DNA from: Flagellimonas hadalis
GTDB taxonomy: Bacteria > Bacteroidota > Bacteroidia > Flavobacteriales > Flavobacteriaceae
Length of the DNA stretch: 64,000 nt
NCBI RefSeq assembly: GCF_007785775.2
Contig: NZ_VNIK02000007.1
Location: forward strand, 1-64,000
Direction: 5' to 3'
The notes beneath the pieces are model-generated. The model was not told the DNA's origin. It saw only the letters and a list, made by a program, of their open reading frames with translations, and did no database searches. The translations under genes and the position numbers were made by a program. This document shows positions 17,761 through 26,227 of this stretch, one piece after another. Positions within the stretch are counted from its first letter, which is position 1. Every line of letters starts with the position of its first letter.

Positions 17761-19005
17761 TCAGGTTTCAACCTTTAACAATTCCATACTACGTTCTTTT
17801 GGGAGCACCAAAAATTTGGTCAGTATTGCACTTACAAAGTACAGCCCGGACAAAACCCAAACGACACCCTCATGGCCAATCGGACCTATGAGAAGTCCTA
17901 CCAAAATTGGCCCAACGAATACCGGAAGTCCGGCTCCAAGGTTCAAAATGGCCATGGCGCCGCCTTTGTTTTGCTTGACGAGAGATGGGACCAATGCGGA
18001 CAAGGGCACATATCCGGCAAGACAAGCACCCCACAAGACACCAAAAAACAAGACCAGCCAAAAGCCGCTTTCATGAAATTGAGTTCCGTAGTAAAAGAGC
18101 AGGGTGGAAATTCCACAACCAACACCTCCAAACCACATGATTGTTTTACGCCATCCTATAAAATCCCCTATGAACCCAAACAACAGGTTAAATATGATGT
18201 TACTTGTAAATATGCCCCCCCATATTTGTAGCCATTCCTTGGTTGTGAAACCATGTTCCGCCATGTACAATGGCAGAAAAACGGGAAAAGCGAACTGTGC
18301 TGTTGTATTGATTACCCGGATGACCCCTCCCAACAACACCTTTGGTTCTTCTTTGATTATTGTGAGCCCTTTGGACAATTCACGAATTTTTGACCAAGTT
18401 CCCTCTCCATTGGATGAAGGAAAGGTCTCATTCTTTAGAAAAAGTACGAAGGAAGCCCCTATCAGCACCCAAAAGATGGAACTCCAAAGGGTTTCCAAAT
18501 ATCCCAAATGGATGATTGCCCAACTTGAATAATAAGCTCCCAATACATTCAATCCACCGGTAAAAACAAACCAAAACCAACCGACAGCCCTGCCCAGACT
18601 TTCCTTGGGACTGGCATAAGTGATCCACACCAGAAATGCATAAGCAAACAAGGGATAGCCAAATCCACGAAAGGCATAAGTCACCAACATGATTGAAAAA
18701 TCCAGTTCGGGAATGCCATAGCCAACAAAGCCCACGGTACCCAATATGTAGGCCATAACCCCGACCATCATCACTTTTTGGGGTCCATAGCTTTCAGCCA
18801 AGACGCCCGAAAACCATGACGAAACAGCTATGGTAACCCCATAGACCGTATAGAGCAGGGCCGATTGTTGTATATCCAAACCTCGGTCGAGTAAATATGG
18901 GCTCAGCCAAGCTTGCTCCACCCCATCTCCCATCATGAAAATCAAAACGCCAAAATAGCCGAACAGGAGGTGTCCTGGAATACCAATGGATTTATCTAGT
19001 TTCAT
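17761..19005 (-). CDS. MFS transporter of the polyol permease (RbtT-like) family
   Basis: About 414 residues with 12 predicted membrane segments. The N-terminus (GIPGHLLFGYFGVLIFMMGD, then WLSPYLLDRGL) closely follows ribitol/arabinitol permeases such as RbtT, including the acidic MGDG in helix 1. FRGFGYPLFAYAFLVW and AVGWFWF are further family matches. Start 19005 (MKLDKSIGIPG) was chosen over an in-frame start 60 nt upstream because the family begins at this point. It probably imports a polyol or similar small product across the inner membrane. It is first in the kinase operon, with a ~320 nt non-coding region upstream that contains a motif shared with the susC promoter. Confidence 0.88.
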   Translation of the reverse strand: MKLDKSIGIPGHLLFGYFGVLIFMMGDGVEQAWLSPYLLDRGLDIQQSALLYTVYGVTIAVSSWFSGVLAESYGPQKVMMVGVMAYILGTVGFVGYGIPELDFSIMLVTYAFRGFGYPLFAYAFLVWITYASPKESLGRAVGWFWFVFTGGLNVLGAYYSSWAIIHLGYLETLWSSIFWVLIGASFVLFLKNETFPSSNGEGTWSKIRELSKGLTIIKEEPKVLLGGVIRVINTTAQFAFPVFLPLYMAEHGFTTKEWLQIWGGIFTSNIIFNLLFGFIGDFIGWRKTIMWFGGVGCGISTLLFYYGTQFHESGFWLVLFFGVLWGACLAGYVPLSALVPSLVKQNKGGAMAILNLGAGLPVFVGPILVGLLIGPIGHEGVVWVLSGLYFVSAILTKFLVLPKERSMELLKVET

Positions 19006-19325
19006 TTTATTTGTTACTGTAACTTTTTGGTTGAGATATTTTGCCGTCACAAAAAACCAACGCATTCTGCACTTAAAAGACTTTCCTTCTTTGCGGACCC
19101 TACATCAACACAATCCACATAAACTATGATTATTTGGCATTCCCGAGGGATAGTAATTATATTTCAGTACGGTAAAAGCTAATTTTTCAAATCTTCATAA
19201 ACTCCTCAACCACATTTGAAATGCATAATGTTTAAATAAATTAAACTATTTAAAAACCTAAATTACATTATTATAAAACAATATAAAAGTTATTTTTAAA
19301 CAAAATGAAACATTTGCGATGTGAT
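19006..19325. promoter_or_regulatory. Upstream region of the MFS/kinase operon
   Basis: An AT-rich 320-nt gap between the MFS gene and the upstream EEP gene, both on the minus strand. It suggests a second promoter inside the locus. No coding potential is visible. It contains the 19-nt motif at 19296-19314 that recurs almost unchanged upstream of susC. Confidence 0.5.
19296..19314 (-). promoter_or_regulatory. Candidate operator, site A
   Basis: TTAAACAAAATGAAACATT on the plus strand. It is identical to 31032-31051 apart from one inserted G, and contains a short dyad AATG-N3-CATT. The site lies 291 nt upstream of the MFS start. The local DeoR-family protein is the natural candidate to bind it; this is inference. 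Confidence 0.45.
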
Positions 19326-20285
19326 TTACAATTTGAGTTTTAAAATGACGGGGTAGTGATCGGATAGACGATCTGTCAGTGAATCCTTTAGGATATCCGA
19401 ATACTCCACTTTTTTGGATAATCGCCCGTTGACCCAGATATAGTCTATTCTTCGCAGAAAAGAACTCTCTTTTCTGTATTTCTCTGTCGGCACACTGTTC
19501 TTGAAAGCATCATTTCGCAAATAAAAGCTGTCTTCAAAACCAGCATCGATCAATTCCTGTATCACCGAATAGTCGATCTGTCCATTGTTCAGGTTTCTAC
19601 GATGGACGGTTCTGTTCCTTAGAATCGGAGTGCCACTTTTTTTTATGAACTTGCCTTCCGACCGCTTCATGGCATTCAGAAGGTCATCCCCATAGGACGG
19701 CGAGTCCATGGACGACAATGCATTGAAATCCCCTGCAAGGACAACCATTTCATTTTTGGGAATGGATTGCATTTGGGCAACAATTTTTCGGATGTCTTTT
19801 TGTCTATCCTCAAGGGTAAAAGGAGCCAAATGTGTAATAAAGAAGTGGATACCATTGATTTTCGCATAGAGATAGCCATGCCATAGATTGTCCATGACAC
19901 GCCGTACATCAAGAATTGGATATTTTGACGTTATGGCCAATGGGTGGGTCACAGGGACACCATATTCACGGTTCATGATGACTGCATAAGGGTGCCCATA
20001 TCTTTTGGCAAGATTCCCGATATCATTCTGGGTAAACCCGTTCATCTCTTGGTACGCAATGACATCCGGGGCAAGTTTCTTGACCCAATCCACATAATTT
20101 GCCGTTAGGGCCGAATCTTTTTCAAATCCATACTTCGTGTTATAGTTTAAAAAAGTAAATAATCTTCCTTGCTGTCCTTTTACGGAAGAGAAAAACAACA
20201 ATGCACATCCATATAGCAGTAACATTGGTTTCGAACGAAGTCCATATATTGAAAGTCCAATGGCAAAAAATTTCCTTGGTTTCAT
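19326..20285 (-). CDS. Secreted endonuclease/exonuclease/phosphatase (EEP) family protein
   Basis: A 319-residue EEP-fold enzyme with an N-terminal hydrophobic segment (LLLYGCALLFFSSVKGQ), so probably periplasmic. Catalytic landmarks are FLNYNTKYG, AYQEMNG (metal-binding Glu), ITHLAPF, LAGDFNALSS (Asp/Asn) and LSDHYPVIL (Asp/His). The fold includes sphingomyelinases, inositol-polyphosphate phosphatases and nucleases, all cleaving phosphoesters. In this locus a phosphodiester on the imported substrate is more likely than DNA. The gene begins 11 nt after the PafA-like phosphatase stop; a shorter start at 20225 is possible. Confidence 0.88.
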   Translation of the reverse strand: MKPRKFFAIGLSIYGLRSKPMLLLYGCALLFFSSVKGQQGRLFTFLNYNTKYGFEKDSALTANYVDWVKKLAPDVIAYQEMNGFTQNDIGNLAKRYGHPYAVIMNREYGVPVTHPLAITSKYPILDVRRVMDNLWHGYLYAKINGIHFFITHLAPFTLEDRQKDIRKIVAQMQSIPKNEMVVLAGDFNALSSMDSPSYGDDLLNAMKRSEGKFIKKSGTPILRNRTVHRRNLNNGQIDYSVIQELIDAGFEDSFYLRNDAFKNSVPTEKYRKESSFLRRIDYIWVNGRLSKKVEYSDILKDSLTDRLSDHYPVILKLKL

Positions 20286-20296
20286 CTTACGTTATT

Positions 20297-21979
20297 TTAT
20301 TGTTGTTTGACCAACGGTTGATTGTTGGGTATTAAGTTCAACATTGACCATAATGGGTCTCCTGTGGAAAGATTGGGGAAGGAAACCCCTAAAATGGCAC
20401 AAATGGTCGGAGCAATGTCCACAATATGGGAACGCTTATATGTGCTACCGACGGGTATTCCCTTTCCGTAAAAAATCAAAGGGACGTGGGTATCATAATT
20501 GGTAGCATCCCCATGGGTTGATCCCGTGGTTCGGTAGGATAAAATTCCTGGTTCCAGAACAAACTGTAGATCCCCGCTCCTTTTTAAATGGAATCCCAAT
20601 TGCGCCAAGCTTCCCGTTCCATGGAAAATGGTGGAGCCTTCCAGTTGGGACCGCGTAAAAACTTTATCAACCTGGGGATAATTCAATATATGGCCATATA
20701 GCGACCGAACTACCTTTTCAAGATCATGGCCTGCCCGGGAAATGGCATCATGGTCCAAGAAAACCTGATTGTTCGATATGTTGTCAATGATGCCACTTGT
20801 CTTGAATTCCTTTTCCGAAAACTTTACGACCTCACTCTTAAACTCCCTCATGTCGAAATATCCGGCCGGAACTTTTAAGGACTTTAAATAGGCCGGGACA
20901 TGAGTTCCTCCATGATCTGCCGTAAGCATGAACAAGTATTCATGTACACCAAGTTTCTCGTCAAGATATTCCAAAAACCGGGAAATATTTTCATCAAGTC
21001 TTAAGTAGGCATCTTCCAGTTCCTTGGAATCCACACCAAAATTATGTCCTATTTTATCGGTACTCGAAAAGCTGACCGTCAAGACATCAGTGTACCCATC
21101 CTCTCCCAAATTTTCTCCCTCTATGGCTGCCAATGCAAAATCCAAGGTGATATCATTTCCAAACGGGGTTTCCATCAAAATATCATACATCCCGTTTTGT
21201 TCTTTCAGTTTTTGCAGGTCATAGGGAAATACTGGCTCTGCTTTTCCTTTGAATCCACCCTCGTAGGGGTTAGCGTCCACAATGCTTTCCGTGTAGGTAT
21301 CGGATAGGTTCTTGGTGTCCCAAGTCCTTAGATAGGTGTCCACTTTTCTGGAATCGTTGAAATCGTTCACCCAATTGGGCAACGTGGAACGATAGTAGGA
21401 ACTTGTGATAAAAACCCCTTCATCTCCTCCAAAAAACCAATAGGCCCCATTGGCTGTATGTCCACCAGGCAAAATGGCACCCCTATCCTTTAATGAGACG
21501 CTGATGGTCCTTCCCCTCATTTGGGTATGGATTCGATTCTCATCCGCAAAAGTGTTGCCGTTTAGTCTGTGGGGCGACATTTTACCAGATTTTCTTGATG
21601 TACCAACAGATGAAACTGCAGTATCCCCCACACAATATACCATTTCACCATTCTCCCGATCGTACCAATTGTTCCCAATAATGCCATGGTTCATGGGCGT
21701 CGTTCCGGTAAAAATGGAGGCATGGCCGGGTGCGGTTTTTGTGGGCAGATAATTATAATGGTTGTTTTCAAAGTTAAAGCCTTCGTTTACCAATCGCTTA
21801 AAACCGTTTTCCCCAAACTTGTCCCAATATCTGGATAGATAGTCATGGCGCATTTGGTCCACCACTACCGCCACCACCAATTTTGGTCTATCTTGACCCA
21901 ATAGCGTTTGTGCCATGCCCATTAACAGGAGAAATATAAAACACCTGGATTTTGACATCAAGTTATTTTTGGTTGTCAT
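20297..21979 (-). CDS. PafA-like alkaline phosphatase / nucleotide pyrophosphatase family
   Basis: About 560 residues with a signal peptide (FIFLLLMGMAQTLLGQ). It closely resembles the Flavobacterium phosphatase PafA: KLVVAVVVDQMRHDYLSRY holds the first zinc-binding Asp, YLPTKTAPGHASIFTG the catalytic Thr, FMLTADHGGTHVP further zinc ligands, and GDATNYDTHVPLIFYG the last His. PafA is a zinc-dependent, phosphate-insensitive periplasmic phosphomonoesterase. The start at 21979 (MTTKNNLMSKS) is the first ATG; a TTG at 22015 overlaps the upstream stop. The gene lies between two EEP genes, so phosphodiester cleavage followed by phosphomonoester removal would fit. Confidence 0.9.
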   Translation of the reverse strand: MTTKNNLMSKSRCFIFLLLMGMAQTLLGQDRPKLVVAVVVDQMRHDYLSRYWDKFGENGFKRLVNEGFNFENNHYNYLPTKTAPGHASIFTGTTPMNHGIIGNNWYDRENGEMVYCVGDTAVSSVGTSRKSGKMSPHRLNGNTFADENRIHTQMRGRTISVSLKDRGAILPGGHTANGAYWFFGGDEGVFITSSYYRSTLPNWVNDFNDSRKVDTYLRTWDTKNLSDTYTESIVDANPYEGGFKGKAEPVFPYDLQKLKEQNGMYDILMETPFGNDITLDFALAAIEGENLGEDGYTDVLTVSFSSTDKIGHNFGVDSKELEDAYLRLDENISRFLEYLDEKLGVHEYLFMLTADHGGTHVPAYLKSLKVPAGYFDMREFKSEVVKFSEKEFKTSGIIDNISNNQVFLDHDAISRAGHDLEKVVRSLYGHILNYPQVDKVFTRSQLEGSTIFHGTGSLAQLGFHLKRSGDLQFVLEPGILSYRTTGSTHGDATNYDTHVPLIFYGKGIPVGSTYKRSHIVDIAPTICAILGVSFPNLSTGDPLWSMLNLIPNNQPLVKQQ

Positions 21980-22011
21980 TGGATCATGTGTTGTGGTAAA
22001 ATAGGCTTGTC

Positions 22012-22935
22012 TCAATGGAAAGCCATGGTTGCCGATACAAAATAATGGTCGCTTGGGTATATTCCCTCATGGTTGTCCTTGATGACTTTGGCTTCAACGG
22101 GCATCAAGGCCCCACGGTAAAAGATAAAATCCACCTTCCCCTTTTTGGTGGCTGCTTCTGGTCCTTTAAACCCATGAACGGTAAAACCGGGATCTATCCC
22201 GTTATGCAAAATCCCATAGCTGTCCTTCCATGATGTCAACAGGTTTTGGATGGGTACACTTGAACTATCGGAATTAAAATCCCCTGCTAAGATTTGGGCA
22301 AAATCTTTTGGATATTGATTACTTTCCTCCACGATCATTTTAGCCTGATTTTGTTTTGCTTCACTGGAGACATGGTCTAAATGTGTATTTAAGACCCGAA
22401 AAACCTTTCCGGTCTGAATAGATCTCAGCCTCACCCAATTCACATGTCTGGCCCGCGCAGAACCCCAGGATATGCTTCCTCCTATATGTGGTTTTTCGGA
22501 CAACCAATACACCCCTCCGCCAATAAATTCAAACTTTCTCAGGTCAAAAAGAATGGGATTCTTGGCAATTAAGTGGTATTCCCCATCAGTAAAAGCATCC
22601 ATTTCCGGGCCTTCAAAACCAAATGAAAAATAATTGGGAAAACTATGTTTAAAATCATTGTTCTGGACTTCCAACACTTCTTGAAGACAGATAATATCGG
22701 GGTTTTGGTTCTTTATTACCTCAAAAACATTTTCTTTTCTATCTTCCCATCCATGCCCTTTGGTCGCATCGGATTTTAGGGCGACCCGGATATTGGCACT
22801 TATCACATTAATTTGGTTTTCCGTTGGGCCGCTTTGTGCCCAGGAGGCAATCGTGATGAATAGGGCCAATGTCAAAAACATATTGGTCTTTATTTCACCC
22901 CCTTGGATACATCTGAATAAAGTCACTTTTTTCAT
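22012..22935 (-). CDS. Secreted EEP-family phosphoesterase
   Basis: A 307-residue EEP-fold enzyme with an N-terminal signal sequence (hydrophobic FLTLALFITIASWAQS). Motifs are VISANIRVAL, ICLQEVLEVQ, NTHLDHVSS, LAGDFNSDSS and PSDHYFVSA, giving a full catalytic set. Start 22935 (MKKVTLFRC) was chosen because it precedes a normal signal peptide. It is paralogous in fold to the EEP protein at 19326-20285, but the two differ widely in sequence. A strong GC-rich hairpin lies just upstream (22953-22981), so expression may differ from the transporter genes before it. Confidence 0.88.
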   Translation of the reverse strand: MKKVTLFRCIQGGEIKTNMFLTLALFITIASWAQSGPTENQINVISANIRVALKSDATKGHGWEDRKENVFEVIKNQNPDIICLQEVLEVQNNDFKHSFPNYFSFGFEGPEMDAFTDGEYHLIAKNPILFDLRKFEFIGGGVYWLSEKPHIGGSISWGSARARHVNWVRLRSIQTGKVFRVLNTHLDHVSSEAKQNQAKMIVEESNQYPKDFAQILAGDFNSDSSSVPIQNLLTSWKDSYGILHNGIDPGFTVHGFKGPEAATKKGKVDFIFYRGALMPVEAKVIKDNHEGIYPSDHYFVSATMAFH

Positions 22936-22952
22936 TTTTTCAATTAACAATT

Positions 22953-22981
22953 CACCCCTCCCAACCACAATGGGAGGGGTG
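22953..22981 (-). terminator. GC-rich hairpin inside the locus
   Basis: CACCCCTCCCA (22953-22963) pairs perfectly with TGGGAGGGGTG (22971-22981) around a 7-nt loop. It lies between the FAD oxidoreductase stop (23003) and the EEP start (22935). No U-run follows on the transcribed strand, so it may be a partial terminator or a processing/stability hairpin rather than a full stop. Confidence 0.55.
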
Positions 22982-23002
22982 ATGAAAACAAACTAACATG
23001 GA

Positions 23003-24388
23003 TTATATGTTGATGAGTGCCTCCTGATTGAGGTAAACCCCATGGGCAATCAATTCCTTTTGCAGTTCCCTGACCGGGATCTCCGAGGGACATATATTTT
23101 TTGTGATTGCCATTTTTGCTGCTCTTCCGGCGGCTTCACCCATGGCCATGCAGGGTGCCATCACCCTGATGGCGGACATCGCCTCATGGGTGGTGGAAAT
23201 TGCCCTTCCTGCCACGAGAAGGTTTTTCACATTTTTTGGCACAAGCGATCGATAGGGAATATCGTAACAGTCACCACACCAGGTAAGGGTGCAACCGCCG
23301 TCCTCGGGGTGGTGAAGGTCCAAAGGATAACTGGCCACGGCTATGGAATCGTCAAATCGTCGGCATCCCAGAATATCCTCTTTGGTCATGGTGTATTGAC
23401 CCTCGATCCGTCTAGTTTCCCTGATACCAAGAAAAGGTGCCATTTTAGTAAAATATGCTTCTTTGAATCCCGGGACATATTCAATCAAATACTTTTGGAT
23501 GTCCTTGATCTGTTGCCTTCCCTTGACCTCACCATGTGTCAGGTCTTCGGGTTTTGTGCCATCCACTCCGTGGACACTGGACATATTGATCCAGACTTCT
23601 CCTTTTCTCAGGCCCGTGATAATAATGGTTCTTTCCGTATTCAATGTAAGGCCATTGTTCCTTGCCTGTTGCATGACCTCCCTCAGACCAACCACAATGA
23701 ACTGATGGTTCTGTCCAAAATATTCCGCAGGGATAAAATCGGTCAAATAGGTCCTGCTCTGGTTGGCTATGCTTGTCCTAAGCTCTTCTGTGTCAACACC
23801 GGCCATGCAAAACATCAATGTAGGGGGTTGCATGCCATTGTTTTCATTGCCCTTTCCACATGGGACCCCGGCCCTAAAGGCAACATCGGCATCGCCACTG
23901 CAATCGATGACCACTTTGGCCAAAATGGCTTCCCGCCCTGCCTTGCTTTCCACGAACACACCCTTGATTTCCCCGTCCTCAACAATGGAATCGGCAAATT
24001 GGGTGTACAACTGGACATCAATCCCATACTCCAAAAGCATCTCCAAAGCCACATTTTTTACAGCTTCTGGTTCCACCAAGGTAATACTCATGTGGAGCGG
24101 GCACGGACGATGTTCGCTGGCCCCTTCCACTTCTCTCAGTTTTTGAATGAATTTTTCGGGAAGCCCCTTGATGATCTGGTTGCCCTTTTGTCCCAAAAAG
24201 CCCAGTACCGGCAAGCCAATAGTCATATTGCCGCCCAAAAAGCTTCTGTTTTCAATCAAGGTGACATTAAGGTCTTTTTCTTTAGCCCCCATGGCAGCCG
24301 TTATACCCGAGGGACCTCCCCCGACCACCAAAACATCAACTTCTTTTCTTACAGGTATATTCCTACCTTCTTCTTTAACATATTTCAT
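23003..24388 (-). CDS. FAD-dependent oxidoreductase
   Basis: A 461-residue flavoprotein of the FAD_oxidored family. The dinucleotide-binding motif VDVLVVGGGPSGITAAMGA lies at about 18-36, the internal AKVVIDCSGDADVAFRAG near 160-177 and the C-terminal FAD motif NLLVAGRAISTTHEA near 405. No signal peptide is present, so it is cytoplasmic. Enzymes of this family are common in Bacteroidota nutrient-uptake loci and oxidise carbon substrates, but the reaction is rarely known. Here it could oxidise a polyol. It lies 75 nt after the sodium/solute symporter gene. Confidence 0.88.
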   Translation of the reverse strand: MKYVKEEGRNIPVRKEVDVLVVGGGPSGITAAMGAKEKDLNVTLIENRSFLGGNMTIGLPVLGFLGQKGNQIIKGLPEKFIQKLREVEGASEHRPCPLHMSITLVEPEAVKNVALEMLLEYGIDVQLYTQFADSIVEDGEIKGVFVESKAGREAILAKVVIDCSGDADVAFRAGVPCGKGNENNGMQPPTLMFCMAGVDTEELRTSIANQSRTYLTDFIPAEYFGQNHQFIVVGLREVMQQARNNGLTLNTERTIIITGLRKGEVWINMSSVHGVDGTKPEDLTHGEVKGRQQIKDIQKYLIEYVPGFKEAYFTKMAPFLGIRETRRIEGQYTMTKEDILGCRRFDDSIAVASYPLDLHHPEDGGCTLTWCGDCYDIPYRSLVPKNVKNLLVAGRAISTTHEAMSAIRVMAPCMAMGEAAGRAAKMAITKNICPSEIPVRELQKELIAHGVYLNQEALINI

Positions 24389-24463
24389 AAAACCATTTAT
24401 TCTAATTCCAATATGGAATAATCTTTCTTTAAACTTATTTTCCTATTTCTCCATGCCCTAAAG

Positions 24464-26191
24464 TCAATTCAATGCATGTTGTTCCCCTTTTTTCCTTATC
24501 CCTGCAAGTATCGCAACCCCCAATAAAATAAGAAAACCGGCAAAACCACCTGTAATCATTTGTTTTTCAGTGGACACTATACTTATAAGAGCAATCATTA
24601 TGCCTACAATTATGGTCGACCACGCACAAATTTTGGCAGGAAGAATGGAGGGGGCAGTATCCGCGACCTCGAACGCCTGTTGTTTTTTGGCCTGTACCTT
24701 TTCCCAACCCTTGTTTTTCCTACCAATACCCAATTCGGCCACAAACAATAGCAATAAAGGAACCGCAGTACCAACAACTATTTCCGTTACACGTTCATTG
24801 GCCTGCACCATTGTGGTCAAGTAGGAAAGAGTTTGGAGTTCTGCCAACCAGCCATCGGTTTGGAAGCCCAGTTTTACCACCAAGCCTACCACTATACTAA
24901 AAATTGTCACTATCCATGCTGTTTTAAGGCCTGTTTTTCGGGAATAAAGCCCCCAAATAGTCGGCAAAACCAATGGCCCGGTGAGTATGGCCACTGAAGC
25001 AAGGATATAGCCCGTATATGTCCCCATCCTAGGAATGATGAGTGCACCGGCAATGATGAGCACTCCCAAGAGAAAGGTAAAAATCCTGCCGGCCCGGACC
25101 AATTCGTTGTCCCTTGCATCAGGGCGAAATATCCTTTGATATATTTCGGTGGTGAAAGCGCCTGCAAAAACATTGAGTTGGGTGGTGGCCATACTTGCCG
25201 TTGCCGAACACATGGCGGCAATCATCAACCCGAGCATTCCGGATGGCAATACCGCCTGACTGGCCAGAACGTACGCCTGTTCATAATCGGCATTGGGGTC
25301 GATCCACCTGTAGGCCATAGGGGGCAACATCCAGATCAAGGGACTGACTATGTACAAGATCCCAAAAAGATAGGTGGATTTCACTGCATCCCTGGCCGTG
25401 GGCACACACACGAATCTTTGGACATAGGCCCATTCTCCACCGATCTTAAAGAAAAAAACTACTCCCCAACCCATCAAAAAATACCATGTGAACTCACCAT
25501 GTACCAAGTTGAAAAAACCTGGGGGAGCTGTGTTGATCATTTCCATGGGTCCCCCGATCTTTGTGATGATCAAGGGAACCACGATCAATACCGAAACCGT
25601 CAGTATGATAAACTGCAGGGCATCGGTTACCAAAACGGCCCAGAGTCCCCCACCAAAGGCAATGGCTATCACCAAAAAACAAATGATCAATGAGGCTATG
25701 GTAACCGAGAAATGACCAGTCGCTGGATCTGCGAGGAGGTGTCCTTCCGACAAGGGAAACAAAGCAGTGACCACAACAGCAAGCGCATAGACAGCGCCTC
25801 CCATGGTGAAAAGCCCCACTATGCCCTGCAAAAAGGTATAAAAACGGACCAAAGATTTCCCAAACCTGTCATTGAGGAATTCAGCAGCCGAGTCATACCC
25901 ATAGGATTTCCATTTTTTTGCCAGAAAATAGCCAACGAACATCGCCGAAATACCAATCATGACCAATATAGAAACCCCTACCAACCCATATCGGTAGGCA
26001 ATACCGCCCCAAATGACGAAGGTTCCTGCTGAAAAGGTTGTCATAAAAGAGGACAACCCCGACAGCCACCATGGTGATTTCCCCCCTGCAGCAAACATGT
26101 CCTTGGCATTCTTCATTCTTGAGAACATGCTTCCCATGCCAACCAACGCCACCAAATACACAATAAAAACACCAATATCAATACTGTCCAT
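24464..26191 (-). CDS. Sodium/solute symporter (SSS family)
   Basis: A 575-residue inner-membrane transporter with about 13-14 membrane segments. Family features include an N-terminal DIGVFIVYLVALVGMGSMFS, WLSGLSSFMTTFSAGTFVIWGG with the sodium-binding helix, and the GRIFTFLLGVLIIAG segment. Such proteins bring sugars, polyols or acids into the cell with sodium. It sits between susD and the FAD oxidoreductase gene, so it probably moves the product of outer-membrane uptake into the cytoplasm. The locus thus has two inner-membrane transporters (this and the MFS). Confidence 0.9.
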   Translation of the reverse strand: MDSIDIGVFIVYLVALVGMGSMFSRMKNAKDMFAAGGKSPWWLSGLSSFMTTFSAGTFVIWGGIAYRYGLVGVSILVMIGISAMFVGYFLAKKWKSYGYDSAAEFLNDRFGKSLVRFYTFLQGIVGLFTMGGAVYALAVVVTALFPLSEGHLLADPATGHFSVTIASLIICFLVIAIAFGGGLWAVLVTDALQFIILTVSVLIVVPLIITKIGGPMEMINTAPPGFFNLVHGEFTWYFLMGWGVVFFFKIGGEWAYVQRFVCVPTARDAVKSTYLFGILYIVSPLIWMLPPMAYRWIDPNADYEQAYVLASQAVLPSGMLGLMIAAMCSATASMATTQLNVFAGAFTTEIYQRIFRPDARDNELVRAGRIFTFLLGVLIIAGALIIPRMGTYTGYILASVAILTGPLVLPTIWGLYSRKTGLKTAWIVTIFSIVVGLVVKLGFQTDGWLAELQTLSYLTTMVQANERVTEIVVGTAVPLLLLFVAELGIGRKNKGWEKVQAKKQQAFEVADTAPSILPAKICAWSTIIVGIMIALISIVSTEKQMITGGFAGFLILLGVAILAGIRKKGEQHALN

Positions 26192-26227
26192 CGACCAATG
26201 TTAAAGAGGTTGTATTACTATAATTTT

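Noticed and set aside
23042..24421. Open frame of 459 codons opposite the FAD oxidoreductase gene
   Set aside because: It is the antisense shadow of a well-supported flavoprotein gene; its translation shows no domain and has unusual Cys/His-rich composition.
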